From Anaerolineales bacterium (GTDB lineage: Bacteria > Chloroflexota > Anaerolineae > Anaerolineales > Villigracilaceae): a stretch of 54,047 nt of DNA. This document shows, one piece after another, positions 22,881 to 31,549 of this stretch. The stretch's first letter is position 1; every line of letters begins with the position of its first letter. Location: contig JAGUZU010000066.1 of assembly GCA_020060625.1 (NCBI GenBank), positions 1 to 54,047 on the forward strand, written 5' to 3'. The notes beneath the pieces were generated by a model. It was not told the origin of the DNA, did not search any database, and was given only the letters and a program-made list of their open reading frames with translations. The position numbers and the translations under genes are program-made.

Positions 22881-24879
22881 GAAGGATCGGCGCGATCTCC
22901 AAGACATCCTGATTTTTCGAAACCCGGTCCCACAACGTATCGAGCGCGGGACAAAGCGTTGGCTGTCCCTTGATGGCGCGTTCGGTCAATTTGATCGCCA
23001 TATCCATGTCTCCTGCGCGCGCGAAGGCTTCGATGAAAACCAAATTCTCGACCGGCAGGGCGGGGCTTAATTCGGATTTTTGCGCCTCTTTATAAAACAG
23101 TGTTACCTGCTCCCAGTCTCCCTGCTGGCGCGCCAGTTCCGCCTTTGTATAGAAGTAGCACCACTCATTTTCCGTTTTTGCCCCGAACAAAGTTTTATCC
23201 AAATCAGGATCGGGAGCGTCCACAATGATTTGATCCGGGTTGGAGAGCGGAATGGCATCGGTCAAATAAAAACTTGCGCCGGGAACGGTCTCCGCGCTCC
23301 CATAAACCGGGTCAAGCGCGCGCAGACAACCGTCGGCTTCCTTGTAAATTACAACGCTGTTGGAGGTTGAACCGTTGAAATTCACAGTTCGGTAATTAAT
23401 TTGGATGGGGGTATCTGCCCGCAGTTCGGCGGGATCGAATCTTGTTTTCAGGTAAAGCAAAACGTAGGGGAGTTCGCGGCTGTTCAAATCAGGCGCATAC
23501 ATCCAGTTCAGCCCTGCGGTCAGTTGCAAGTCTGCGGCGTATTTCAGCGGAAGTTCATACGCCAGAACGGCGGTGTTTTCCTTCAGCCCGGGCATACGCC
23601 ACGCCATCTGCTGAAAGAAATCCTGCTGGTTTGCCCAATCGCGGCGGAAGGTGTTTGCGACTGTAAATTGATAGGCGGTGGACATCCCGATCAAAATACT
23701 CAGGACGACGGTCCGCCTCGAATTTCTTAATAACAAATCTGCCAGCCCAACGATGAATAAACTTGCCCCAAGCATGATCGAGACAAAGAAACGGTCATAG
23801 TCGAATTCGATCTTCAGGGGCAGTCCCGCCACCCAGGAGGGAAGCCTGCCCGCGAATATCCCAACGAATCCAATGGCAACAGCCCACCAGCCCCAGTTGT
23901 CGTTTTTGTTGGAGGCGGCGGTTTCTTGATTGTCGTCTTGAACGTTTCGCATGAATACAAACACAGCGGATGCCGATATGAGCAGGATGCCCAATGCGAT
24001 GACCTGGGTGGTTGAACCGTCTATCGTTGAAAGGATATCGAACGAACCCAGCCACGAAGCAAAGCCGGAAAGCGAAAGCGTTGTGACGACTTCATTTACC
24101 AGCGCCAGCGGCGCAAAGGTGGAACTGGAGAAAATGCTGATGTCGTACGAGTTGTAGGAATTGGATTGATAGTAGGCGTATGTCCATACGGCGTCCGCTA
24201 TCCATACAATGAGATACGGAAGCCATACTTTACCGGCTTTTTGTAATGTCGTCTGCCAGTTTGAAACCTCTTCTGAAAAAACGGCGAGGATGAATAGAAA
24301 ACGAAGAATTTCCAAACCAAAGAAATATTCGGTGGAAAGCAGCCCCAGGGCTTGCAGGAAAATGGCGAGACCTGTCAAAGCCCATGAGGAACGCCCGTTT
24401 CGCAGTAACCGGATGGTAATGATGAAGGAGGCAAGCAGAAACAGCAGGGGAATCATTTCCTGATTGACGTGCGTCAATGCCACCCATTGCTGACCAAAAG
24501 CGGGATAGACGGTGAAGAGCAGGGCAACCCACAATGCGGATTGTTGTCGGCTGGGGAAAACCTTCCGAAGCAGCCACCAGGCTTGAAGTCCAAGTAGGAG
24601 GCGGATGACCAGTCCAAGAATCTGCCATGTCAGCGGATGTCCGCCAAAGAGGGTGGTGGTGACGGCGAAGATGGGTCCAAGAAACGGTCGGAAGGGGCGG
24701 AACGCTTCGATGAATTCGCCGGGACCGAAGAAGCGCAGGAACCACGCGAAGGGCAGGTCGTCCCAATAGAATCCCATCCAGGGGGTGAGGAGTCCGTAAG
24801 CCAGAAGTATCAGCAGAGACAGAACGCCGGGAACGGCGGCGTTTTCGTTGCGAAGAAATTTTATAGGAATATTTTTCAC
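22861..24879 (-). CDS. Multi-pass membrane protein, GT-C glycosyltransferase-like
   Basis: A 672-residue protein starting at GTG. An early loop after the first helix carries FYWDDLPFAW, an acidic pair placed like the first catalytic Asp of GT-C enzymes. Ten or more hydrophobic helices span about 15-410. The C-terminal 250 residues are soluble and end in a TPR-like helical stretch. A role in transferring a sugar from a lipid carrier is inferred from topology only. It is divergent from the two PMT-like genes, so the three may serve one surface-glycan pathway. Confidence 0.6.
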   Translation of the reverse strand: MKNIPIKFLRNENAAVPGVLSLLILLAYGLLTPWMGFYWDDLPFAWFLRFFGPGEFIEAFRPFRPFLGPIFAVTTTLFGGHPLTWQILGLVIRLLLGLQAWWLLRKVFPSRQQSALWVALLFTVYPAFGQQWVALTHVNQEMIPLLFLLASFIITIRLLRNGRSSWALTGLAIFLQALGLLSTEYFFGLEILRFLFILAVFSEEVSNWQTTLQKAGKVWLPYLIVWIADAVWTYAYYQSNSYNSYDISIFSSSTFAPLALVNEVVTTLSLSGFASWLGSFDILSTIDGSTTQVIALGILLISASAVFVFMRNVQDDNQETAASNKNDNWGWWAVAIGFVGIFAGRLPSWVAGLPLKIEFDYDRFFVSIMLGASLFIVGLADLLLRNSRRTVVLSILIGMSTAYQFTVANTFRRDWANQQDFFQQMAWRMPGLKENTAVLAYELPLKYAADLQLTAGLNWMYAPDLNSRELPYVLLYLKTRFDPAELRADTPIQINYRTVNFNGSTSNSVVIYKEADGCLRALDPVYGSAETVPGASFYLTDAIPLSNPDQIIVDAPDPDLDKTLFGAKTENEWCYFYTKAELARQQGDWEQVTLFYKEAQKSELSPALPVENLVFIEAFARAGDMDMAIKLTERAIKGQPTLCPALDTLWDRVSKNQDVLEIAPILQKECAR

Positions 24880-24958
24880 GCGTTACATCCCAAAAGGTTT
24901 AAGTGATTTTACCATCCGGGCGGGCTTCTTCGACGCGCAGAAGCGATGAAACTTGCTT

Positions 24959-24967
24959 TGGTATAAT
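24959..24967 (+). promoter_or_regulatory. Extended -10 directly before the PMT-like gene
   Basis: TG-G-TATAAT, with the hexamer at 24962-24967, ends 7 bases before the ATG at 24975. Transcription would start at or within a base or two of the start codon. No -35 match is seen. Confidence 0.75.
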
Positions 24968-24974
24968 GCTTCTC

Positions 24975-26693
24975 ATGAACCGAAGCAAGACGATTGACCT
25001 CGCAATTTACGCCGCGCTGATCGTTGCAATCCTTGCGCCGCGCATTCCAAAACTTGACTCGTTTGTAACGCTCGATGAACCGTCCTGGCTGAGCCAGGGC
25101 GCGAATTTTTATTATGCGCTGGGTCAGCGGGAATTCGAGAACACGGTCTATGAATACCAGCCCGCCGTCACCACCATGTGGATCATCAGTTTCGCGATGC
25201 TGGCGTATTTTCCTGAATATCGCGGATTTGGGCAGGGCTATCTTGATTACGAAAAAGGCAGGCTGGATCCGTTCATGTACCAGCACGGCATGGACCCGTT
25301 GCTGCTGTTGCATGTTGCGCGTTTGATTCAGGTCTTTATCGTTCTTGCGCTTTTTCTCTTGTTGTTTTACCTCCTTCAACGATTAATTCCAAAAGCGGCT
25401 GCCGCATTTGTAATTCTTTTCGCTTCGTTCGACCCATTCTTTCTGGGTCACACGCGCATGCTCGATCACGAAGCGCTGGTGTCGTTGTTCGTCCTCGTTT
25501 CGCTGGCGGCATTCGTTGTTTATCTTTCACAGGATCGCAAATTTGTTTTTCTTCTTATCTCAGGCGCGGCGGCGGGTTTTGCCCAACTGACGAAATCGTC
25601 CGCCATTGCCATGCTTGCGGCAATTGGCATTCTGTTGTTGATGCAGATTGCGCGCGAACGCCAACAAGGCGTTGCCGCATCGTTTTGGAAAAATTCAAAG
25701 ATTTTTCTCGGTTGGTTTGCAATCCTTGCGGCGACTTATTTCATCTTCTGGCCCGGCATGTGGGTCGCGCCTGGAAAAATGCTTTACGAAGTGTACGGCA
25801 ACGCCTTCAGTTATGCCTTTCAAGGCGCGCGCCTCAAAGTGACCGAGGAATTGGACGTTTCGAGTTTTGATCTCAACAATCTTTCCGGGATTTGGGAGAT
25901 GACGAAGGTCTTGATCTACCGGATCACTCCCTTAACGTGGCTTGGAATCCTCTTTGGTTTTTCGCTTCCGTTCACGCGGGACCCTGAACTGGTTCAACCC
26001 CGCAGGCAGTTATTTACCCTCCTGCTGACTACCGCCATCGCCTTCGTCGTCATGTTCGGCGTTGCGCAGGGACGCAACTCCCCGCATTACATCCTTTCCA
26101 GTTACCTTGCGTTGAACGTGCTTGCAGGCTTGGGCTGGTATTTCATGATCGAGGGGCTTGCCAATCGTTTTAAGACCATGCAGGTACAGGTGGGTTACGC
26201 GATATTGGTGGTTTTTCTATCGCTTCAAGTGTGGAGCGCGATTTCATTCTTCCCGTATTATTACACCTACCGCAACCCGGTCCTGTATTCGGCGGGATGG
26301 TACAACGATTATCCTCAATTCCCTTATGGCGAGGGATTGGAAATTGCTGCTGAATACCTCGCTCAACTGCCGGATGCAAAGGATTCAACCGCCTTTGTCT
26401 ACTACCCGCGCGGATGTTTCTCCTATTTTTACCCCGGTACGACCACGGCGTTTCGTCCGTATTACATCGACGGGGAACATGCCGAAGACCTCCTGTTTTA
26501 CATCAACTCCGCCGATTATGTCGTTGTGTATTATGCGAACCAGATTCAGATGAACAAATATCATCCTTATCTAAACATTCTCTCTCAGGTGAAGCCGATC
26601 CATGAAATTTGGATGGACGGGTATAAATACATCCAAATCTATGAGGCGGATTCCTTTACGCCGGAGATGCTGGAAGCGTTTGAAAATTTATGA
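24975..26693 (+). CDS. PMT/ArnT-like GT-C glycosyltransferase, first paralogue
   Basis: A 572-residue membrane protein. The TLDEPSW loop after the first helix carries the Asp-Glu pair typical of protein O-mannosyltransferases and ArnT-like enzymes. LGHTRMLDHE is the second conserved loop, and about 9-11 membrane helices are followed by a short soluble tail. Conserved blocks shared with the next gene include NFYYAL, YFPEYRGFGQGY, WPGMWVAPGKML, GNAFSYAFQGARL and FGVAQGRNSPHYIL. The likely donor is a polyprenyl-phosphate sugar; the acceptor is unknown. ATG at 24975 is preferred over 24966, which overlaps the -10. Confidence 0.75.
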   Translation: MNRSKTIDLAIYAALIVAILAPRIPKLDSFVTLDEPSWLSQGANFYYALGQREFENTVYEYQPAVTTMWIISFAMLAYFPEYRGFGQGYLDYEKGRLDPFMYQHGMDPLLLLHVARLIQVFIVLALFLLLFYLLQRLIPKAAAAFVILFASFDPFFLGHTRMLDHEALVSLFVLVSLAAFVVYLSQDRKFVFLLISGAAAGFAQLTKSSAIAMLAAIGILLLMQIARERQQGVAASFWKNSKIFLGWFAILAATYFIFWPGMWVAPGKMLYEVYGNAFSYAFQGARLKVTEELDVSSFDLNNLSGIWEMTKVLIYRITPLTWLGILFGFSLPFTRDPELVQPRRQLFTLLLTTAIAFVVMFGVAQGRNSPHYILSSYLALNVLAGLGWYFMIEGLANRFKTMQVQVGYAILVVFLSLQVWSAISFFPYYYTYRNPVLYSAGWYNDYPQFPYGEGLEIAAEYLAQLPDAKDSTAFVYYPRGCFSYFYPGTTTAFRPYYIDGEHAEDLLFYINSADYVVVYYANQIQMNKYHPYLNILSQVKPIHEIWMDGYKYIQIYEADSFTPEMLEAFENL

Positions 26694-28402
26694 ACCGTGA
26701 TTTGAGCAATACTGCCCTTGTAAGATTTTTCGTTGTTTTGCTCCTGCTTGCATTGATCGCGCCGTCGCATGTCATTGCAAACGACCAGGTTGTGACGGTG
26801 GATGAGCCCTGGTGGGTGATCTCCGGCTCGAATTTTTATTACGCCCTCACACACGGCGATTTTGCGAACACCCTCTACGACTATCATCCCGCCGTTACGA
26901 CTACGTGGGTGGTGACGGCGGGTATGCTTTCCTACTTCCCTGAATATCGTGGGTTTGGTCAGGGATACTTCGACGTCCGCAAACCCAAATTCGAGGAATT
27001 CCTGCGGGAAAACGGGAAGGAAGCGTTGGACCTTGTGCGAAACAGCCGATGGATCCAATCCGCGCTCATCCTTTCTCTTGCGTTGCTGGCATTTTTCCTT
27101 CTTCAGTCTTTAACGAATCAAATTACGGCATTCCTTTCCATTGGACTCGCAATAACTGCTCCGTTCTATCTGGGTCACTCGCGTTTGCTCAACCATGAAG
27201 GCATGCTTGCGGTATTTGTGCTTGTCTCGTTTCTGGGAATGCAGGCGCATTTGAACAAAGACCGCAAATGGATATACCTGTTTGTTTCTGGCGCGGCATT
27301 CGGGCTTGCGCAGTTGACCAAATCCTCATCCATTGTCATCGTTGGGCTGGTCGGCTTGATGCTCTTTGTTGGATTGTTCAGGCAAAATGGGAAGACCCTT
27401 CCCATAAAACTTTGGGAGGCGTTCAAGACCTTCCTGCTCTGGCTTGGGATCGCGGCGCTGGTTTATGTGGTTTTATGGCCCGGGGTGTGGGTCGCGCCAG
27501 GGAAGATGCTTGGCGAAATCTATGGGAATGCCTTCAGCTACGCCTTTCAAGGCGCCCGCCTCGATGTGACAGAGGAATTGCAGCCTTCCTCTTTCAGCCT
27601 TGTCTCCGGCTTCGACGGAATTCTGCAATATGTTCGCAGTTGGGCGGCATCCTCTACTCCAATTACATGGCTCGGATTGATCCTTGCCCTCGTTGCGATG
27701 GTTTCAACGGATAAAGAAAAGCTTTCGCCACCGGTGAAGTCTACGCTTGCGTATCTGATCTTGCTTGCCGGGCTGTTTATCCTCATGTTCGGCGTGGCGC
27801 AGGGGCGCAATTCCCCGCATTATATTCTTACCAGCCATGTCTGCTTGAATGTGGCGGCGGGAGCGGGGTGGGGGTATCTCTGGTTGCAGGTTCAGGCAAA
27901 ATGGGCGGGTTTGAGGCGCGTATATGTCATATTTCTTGTCGCCTTGATCGGAATGCAAATCGGCGCCGGACTTCCTTACGCTCCTTATTATTTCACCTAC
28001 AAAAACCCTTTTGCGCAAAGCGCATCCACGCTGGGGTATGGCGAGGGACTGGCTCAGGCGGCGGATTATCTATCACAGAAGCCGGACGCGGCGGATATGC
28101 GTGTCTACGCCTATAACGGCATGGGGACGTTTTCCTTCTTTTTTTCCGGCGAAACTTTGGTTTTCAAACGAGTGTATCTAATCGAAAACGATTTCGCCAC
28201 GATCACCGACGACCTGCGCGGTTCGGATTATCTGGTTTTGTATCCCATTGTAAGGAAGGCGCAACCCGAAACGGAGAAAATCCTGGGCGTCTTGCAGGAT
28301 GTCCCGCCGGAGGAAACGATCTATATAAACGATTTGGAATACATTCAAATCTATCGCATTTCGGATATTCCAAATACAGTTTACGAAAAACTTGGGCAAT
28401 AA
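26690..28402 (+). CDS. PMT/ArnT-like GT-C glycosyltransferase, second paralogue
   Basis: A 570-residue tandem paralogue overlapping the first by 4 bases (ATGA). It keeps the acidic loop (TVDEPWW), the GHSRLLNHE loop, and the same blocks in the same order. Since both copies keep the catalytic-looking residues, they may use different donors or acceptors, or form a heterodimer as PMT1/PMT2 proteins do in yeast. The two N-termini differ in length and sequence. Confidence 0.75.
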   Translation: MNRDLSNTALVRFFVVLLLLALIAPSHVIANDQVVTVDEPWWVISGSNFYYALTHGDFANTLYDYHPAVTTTWVVTAGMLSYFPEYRGFGQGYFDVRKPKFEEFLRENGKEALDLVRNSRWIQSALILSLALLAFFLLQSLTNQITAFLSIGLAITAPFYLGHSRLLNHEGMLAVFVLVSFLGMQAHLNKDRKWIYLFVSGAAFGLAQLTKSSSIVIVGLVGLMLFVGLFRQNGKTLPIKLWEAFKTFLLWLGIAALVYVVLWPGVWVAPGKMLGEIYGNAFSYAFQGARLDVTEELQPSSFSLVSGFDGILQYVRSWAASSTPITWLGLILALVAMVSTDKEKLSPPVKSTLAYLILLAGLFILMFGVAQGRNSPHYILTSHVCLNVAAGAGWGYLWLQVQAKWAGLRRVYVIFLVALIGMQIGAGLPYAPYYFTYKNPFAQSASTLGYGEGLAQAADYLSQKPDAADMRVYAYNGMGTFSFFFSGETLVFKRVYLIENDFATITDDLRGSDYLVLYPIVRKAQPETEKILGVLQDVPPEETIYINDLEYIQIYRISDIPNTVYEKLGQ

Positions 28403-28458
28403 ATTGACCTTTATAGTATTGCTCTGCAAAAACTACGCCAACCGCGAAGATTTTGCGC

Positions 28459-28485
28459 GTAGGTCGGATTGCCAATCCGACTTAC
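28459..28485. repeat. Short palindrome (REP-like)
   Basis: GTCGGATTGCCAATCCGAC is a 19-base perfect inverted repeat with a 3-base centre at 28463-28481. It lies between the converging PMT-like and cbiO genes. It has no T-run. Confidence 0.7.
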
Positions 28486-28520
28486 TTTGGCTGCGGCTTG
28501 CCGCGCTATGGATTAAGCCG

Positions 28521-29276
28521 TCACGGCTTCTCCAGCCCATGCGCCGTTAATAAACTTTCATCCTCCAGTATTTCATACGTCAACCCATCCGCAACCACCC
28601 TGCCTTCGTCCATCACAACCGTGCGGGGGAAGAGTTCTTTCACCATCGCCATGTCGTGGGTGGAGACGAGCATTGTGATCGGCAACTCGCGCAGCAGGTT
28701 GATCAACGTCCGCCGCGCGCGGGGATCAAGCCCCGCGGAGGGTTCGTCCAGGACTAAAAGACTGGGCTGCATCGAAAGGACGGTCGCGATGGCGATCCGT
28801 TTCTTTTCGCCCACGCTCAAATGATGCGATAAACGATCCCGATACCCGGACATCCGCACGGCTTCGAGCGCCGCATCCACCCGCGCGCGCACTTCGTCTT
28901 CGGGCAAGCCCATGTGAAGCGGACCAAACGCCACATCCTCGAACACAGTTGGGGAGAAGAGTTGGTCGTCCGGGCTTTGGAACACGAGTCCGACCATGGA
29001 GCGAACGACAGGCAGATTGTCGCGCGTGAGGCGCATGCCTGCGATTTCAACATCGCCGCGCCCGCGCAAAATCCCGTTCAAATGCAGCATCAGCGTGGAC
29101 TTTCCTGCGCCGTTCGGTCCCACCAGCGCGACCTTGTCGCCTTCGCATAACTTCAACGAAACGCCATTCAACGCCGCGTGACCATCGGGATAGGCAAAAT
29201 GCAATTCGTTCACGTACAGAATATCGCCGTCGCATTCGGGCATTACAAAAGTATTTTTAAGGTGGGTGACAGGCAT
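28521..29276 (-). CDS. cbiO: Cobalt/nickel ECF transporter ATPase
   Basis: A 251-residue energy-coupling-factor ATPase. Walker A GPNGAGKST, the CbiO-type FQSPDDQLFSPTVFEDVAFGP Q-loop region, LSVGEKKR signature, and Walker B LLVLDEPSAGLDPRA. It powers CbiMQ. Its ATG overlaps the cbiQ stop (TAATG). Last gene of the fur-cbiM-cbiQ-cbiO operon. Confidence 0.95.
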   Translation of the reverse strand: MPVTHLKNTFVMPECDGDILYVNELHFAYPDGHAALNGVSLKLCEGDKVALVGPNGAGKSTLMLHLNGILRGRGDVEIAGMRLTRDNLPVVRSMVGLVFQSPDDQLFSPTVFEDVAFGPLHMGLPEDEVRARVDAALEAVRMSGYRDRLSHHLSVGEKKRIAIATVLSMQPSLLVLDEPSAGLDPRARRTLINLLRELPITMLVSTHDMAMVKELFPRTVVMDEGRVVADGLTYEILEDESLLTAHGLEKP

Positions 29277-30067
29277 TACAACCTTCCAAGGATTTGCAGA
29301 ATGAAAATAACGGCGACGGCGAACGCCGTTGTAAAGTAATCGCCGGATTTCATCTCGTGCGGATTCAACGTGTAAAGATGACCGGCATATCCGCGCGCGA
29401 TCATCGCATTGTAGATGCGGTCGCTGCGCTCATAACTTCGCAGAAAAAGTTGACCCGCCATATTGCCCGCGACCTTTGCTCGCCACAATACGCCTCCCCC
29501 GGACCTCGAACCTGGTACGGCTGCCGAACGGCTTTCCCTCGCCCGAAGCAGACGGAAGACCTCGTCTGTCAGCACAAAGAGGTAGCGATAAAGAAAAGCA
29601 ATAATGGTGGTGAGGATGGCAGGCACGCGCAAATGTTCCAGCGCGTGGATCAAGTCGGGGAAGCGCGTGACCGCCACCAACAGGATCGCCATCTGCACCG
29701 AAAGCCACGCGCGGATGAGGATGCTTACGAAACGAAGCAAGCCTGCGTCGGTGATGGTGAGATTCCACATTAGAAAGTGGAAAGTGGAAAGCGGTTTGCC
29801 GGGCATGGAGAAAAGAACCGTGATGGCAATCAACGCGAAAGGCAATGCGATGATCGAACGCTTCAAACTATATCCAATTCCCAACTGTGAAAACAGATTT
29901 GCGGCAAGAACGAAAAGCCACGCGAACAGGAACGCGATCCATGCGCCGTCCGGGAGCAGGGCATTCGAGACGATAAAGATCACCGTCACGAGAACTTTTA
30001 CGCGCGGGTCGAGGCGGTGAAGGAAACTCTCCTTTTCGTGATAGCGGTCAAAGGCGTCGAAGTGCAT
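29276..30067 (-). CDS. cbiQ: Cobalt/nickel ECF transporter transmembrane protein
   Basis: A 263-residue T-component with about six membrane helices. It has the N-terminal HRLDPRVK and the coupling-helix motifs LLRARESR and AMIARGY that contact the ATPase. A stretch encoded by CACTTTCCACTTTC (around residues 90-97, LSTFHF) resembles the low-complexity repeat seen upstream of cobS, so a short repeat may have been absorbed into the coding sequence. Confidence 0.94.
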   Translation of the reverse strand: MHFDAFDRYHEKESFLHRLDPRVKVLVTVIFIVSNALLPDGAWIAFLFAWLFVLAANLFSQLGIGYSLKRSIIALPFALIAITVLFSMPGKPLSTFHFLMWNLTITDAGLLRFVSILIRAWLSVQMAILLVAVTRFPDLIHALEHLRVPAILTTIIAFLYRYLFVLTDEVFRLLRARESRSAAVPGSRSGGGVLWRAKVAGNMAGQLFLRSYERSDRIYNAMIARGYAGHLYTLNPHEMKSGDYFTTAFAVAVIFILQILGRL

Positions 30068-30073
30068 GTTAAT

Positions 30074-31009
30074 TTACGATTTTGCCTTCATGCCGCGGGC
30101 GATCAGGACGATGATAACGCCGACTACAAGAATGCCAACCACGCCTGCGAGGATGGTCGAAAGCGCAGTTTCACCGAGAAATGGGACTGTGTAATCGGGG
30201 ATGACCTGGTATGGCGCATCCTGCCCAACGGAAAGAAAGCCTAAATCTTTTGCAACGCGCTCCAAGCCGTCGGGGTCGGCGGAGGCGAGCGGCGAGAGCA
30301 GAACCACAAGCAGGGAGACGATCCCGCCGGCAAAGACCCAATTGCGGCTGGCTTTCGCAGATTCGGAGCCTTCACCGATCAGGTCGGGGCGGGTCTGTAT
30401 GATGAACGCCAGCGCGAAGACCGTGATCAACGCTTCGCCAAGCCCGATGAGGGCGTGAACGCCCAGCATGGCAGGGATGACGATTTCAAGTTGCGAGGTA
30501 CCGCTCAACCACAATTGCAGGGAGGTGAGCAACGCGCCCGCCATTACCGACAGCCACGCGGCGATTCCGACAACGGTCAGTTTTACAGTTTTGGATTGAC
30601 CCGCCACCGAGCGGTACAAACCGTATCCGATTGCGGCGGTCACCAGACCCATGTTGAGAATGTTCGCGCCCATCACAAGCAGACCGCCGTCCTGAAAAAG
30701 TAATGCCTGCACGGCAATGACCGCCGTCATGACGAGCATGCCCGCCCACGGACCAAGGACAATCGCCGCAAGCGCGCCGCCCAGCAGATGCCCGGACGTT
30801 CCGCCCGCCACCGGGAAGTTGATCATTTGCGCGGCGAAGATGAACGCCGCCATGACGCCCATCAATGGGATTTGCTTTTCGCCCAGCGCCTTGTTGGTTT
30901 TTGAAATGGCGAAACCGATGACGATGATGGTAATTGCCCAGCAAACGACAGAAACCAGAATACTCAAAAAGCCGTCCGGGATGTGAAGGGGGGCTGGAGT
31001 GTATAGCAT
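30074..31009 (-). CDS. cbiM: CbiM-CbiN fusion, Co/Ni ECF transporter S-component
   Basis: A 311-residue membrane protein. Residues 1-220 are CbiM: LHIPDGFLS near the start, FAAQMINFPVAGGTSGHLLGG and GVHALIGLGEALIT. Residues 235-311 are a PDGLE/CbiN-like tail (LASADPDGLERVAKDLGF plus a last helix). In characterised CbiM/NikM the metal-binding His is residue 2, right after Met. Here HIPDG begins at residue 9 behind MLYTPAPL, and the preceding codon is CTT, so translation cannot start there. Processing or a different metal site is implied. Confidence 0.93.
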   Translation of the reverse strand: MLYTPAPLHIPDGFLSILVSVVCWAITIIVIGFAISKTNKALGEKQIPLMGVMAAFIFAAQMINFPVAGGTSGHLLGGALAAIVLGPWAGMLVMTAVIAVQALLFQDGGLLVMGANILNMGLVTAAIGYGLYRSVAGQSKTVKLTVVGIAAWLSVMAGALLTSLQLWLSGTSQLEIVIPAMLGVHALIGLGEALITVFALAFIIQTRPDLIGEGSESAKASRNWVFAGGIVSLLVVLLSPLASADPDGLERVAKDLGFLSVGQDAPYQVIPDYTVPFLGETALSTILAGVVGILVVGVIIVLIARGMKAKS

Positions 31010-31010
31010 C

Positions 31011-31439
31011 TTATTCTTCTCCTTTTTGACAATTTGGACAAAGACCGAAAAAGGTAACGTGACTGTCCGTCAGCCGGTAGCCGCTGGCTGCCTCGAGTTC
31101 GCTGTACAGTTTTTCCAGCAGGGTGTGTTCCACTTCGATCTCGTGTCCGCAGTTTCGGCATTTTAGATGATGGTGTTCGTGCCGCGCGATCTCATAAACG
31201 AGATGCCCGCTGCCCATGTAGGCGGGACGCGCCAATCCGTTCAAGGCGAGGAATTCCAGTGTGCGGTAAACCGTGGTCTCCGTGATGCGGGGCAGTTCCT
31301 CTCGCGCTTGTTCAAACACCTCGGTTGGCGAGAGATGCTTTCCGGCATGGTGAAGGACGTGCAAAATCGCAAGACGCTGGGGCGTCATGCGGTATCCGCG
31401 GGCGCGGAGTTGGGGGGCGTACGCAGCGGCGCAGGACAT
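31011..31439 (-). CDS. Fur-family metal-responsive repressor
   Basis: A 142-residue winged-helix regulator. The DNA-reading helix region is RMTPQRLAILHVLHHAG...TETTVYRTLEFL, and the metal sites include HEHHHLKCRNCGHE and the C-terminal CPNC, giving two CxxC pairs for structural Zn. It starts an operon with cbiMQO, so it probably senses cobalt, nickel or zinc and controls uptake. Start ATG at 31439 is chosen because the longer frame would need a TTG inside the operator. The subtype (Zur, Nur or Co sensor) is not resolved. Confidence 0.9.
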   Translation of the reverse strand: MSCAAAYAPQLRARGYRMTPQRLAILHVLHHAGKHLSPTEVFEQAREELPRITETTVYRTLEFLALNGLARPAYMGSGHLVYEIARHEHHHLKCRNCGHEIEVEHTLLEKLYSELEAASGYRLTDSHVTFFGLCPNCQKGEE

Positions 31440-31447
31440 GAAATTTC

Positions 31448-31469
31448 TTATTGCAACTTTTTGCAATAA
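31448..31469 (-). promoter_or_regulatory. Palindromic operator of the Fur-family repressor
   Basis: Perfect 9-bp arms TTATTGCAA and TTGCAATAA separated by CTTT, 8 bases upstream of the regulator's ATG. A candidate extended -10 (TGC-TATTCT, 31480-31485 on the minus strand) puts the RNA start just before the palindrome, so binding would block promoter clearance. Autoregulation plus control of cbiMQO is inferred. Confidence 0.85.
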
Positions 31470-31549
31470 TCTGTTTTATAGAATAGCACAGGAGGGGTTT
31501 TCTTACATTAATGATGATGGGCTGTCTGCCGTCCGCCTTCTGCCTTCTG

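Noticed and set aside
28459-28485. Terminator for the PMT-like operon
   Set aside because: The palindrome has no following T-run on either strand; kept as a REP-like repeat.
31440-31466. TTG start for the Fur-family protein
   Set aside because: It would place the first codons inside the palindromic operator; the ATG at 31439 gives a normal Fur N-terminus.
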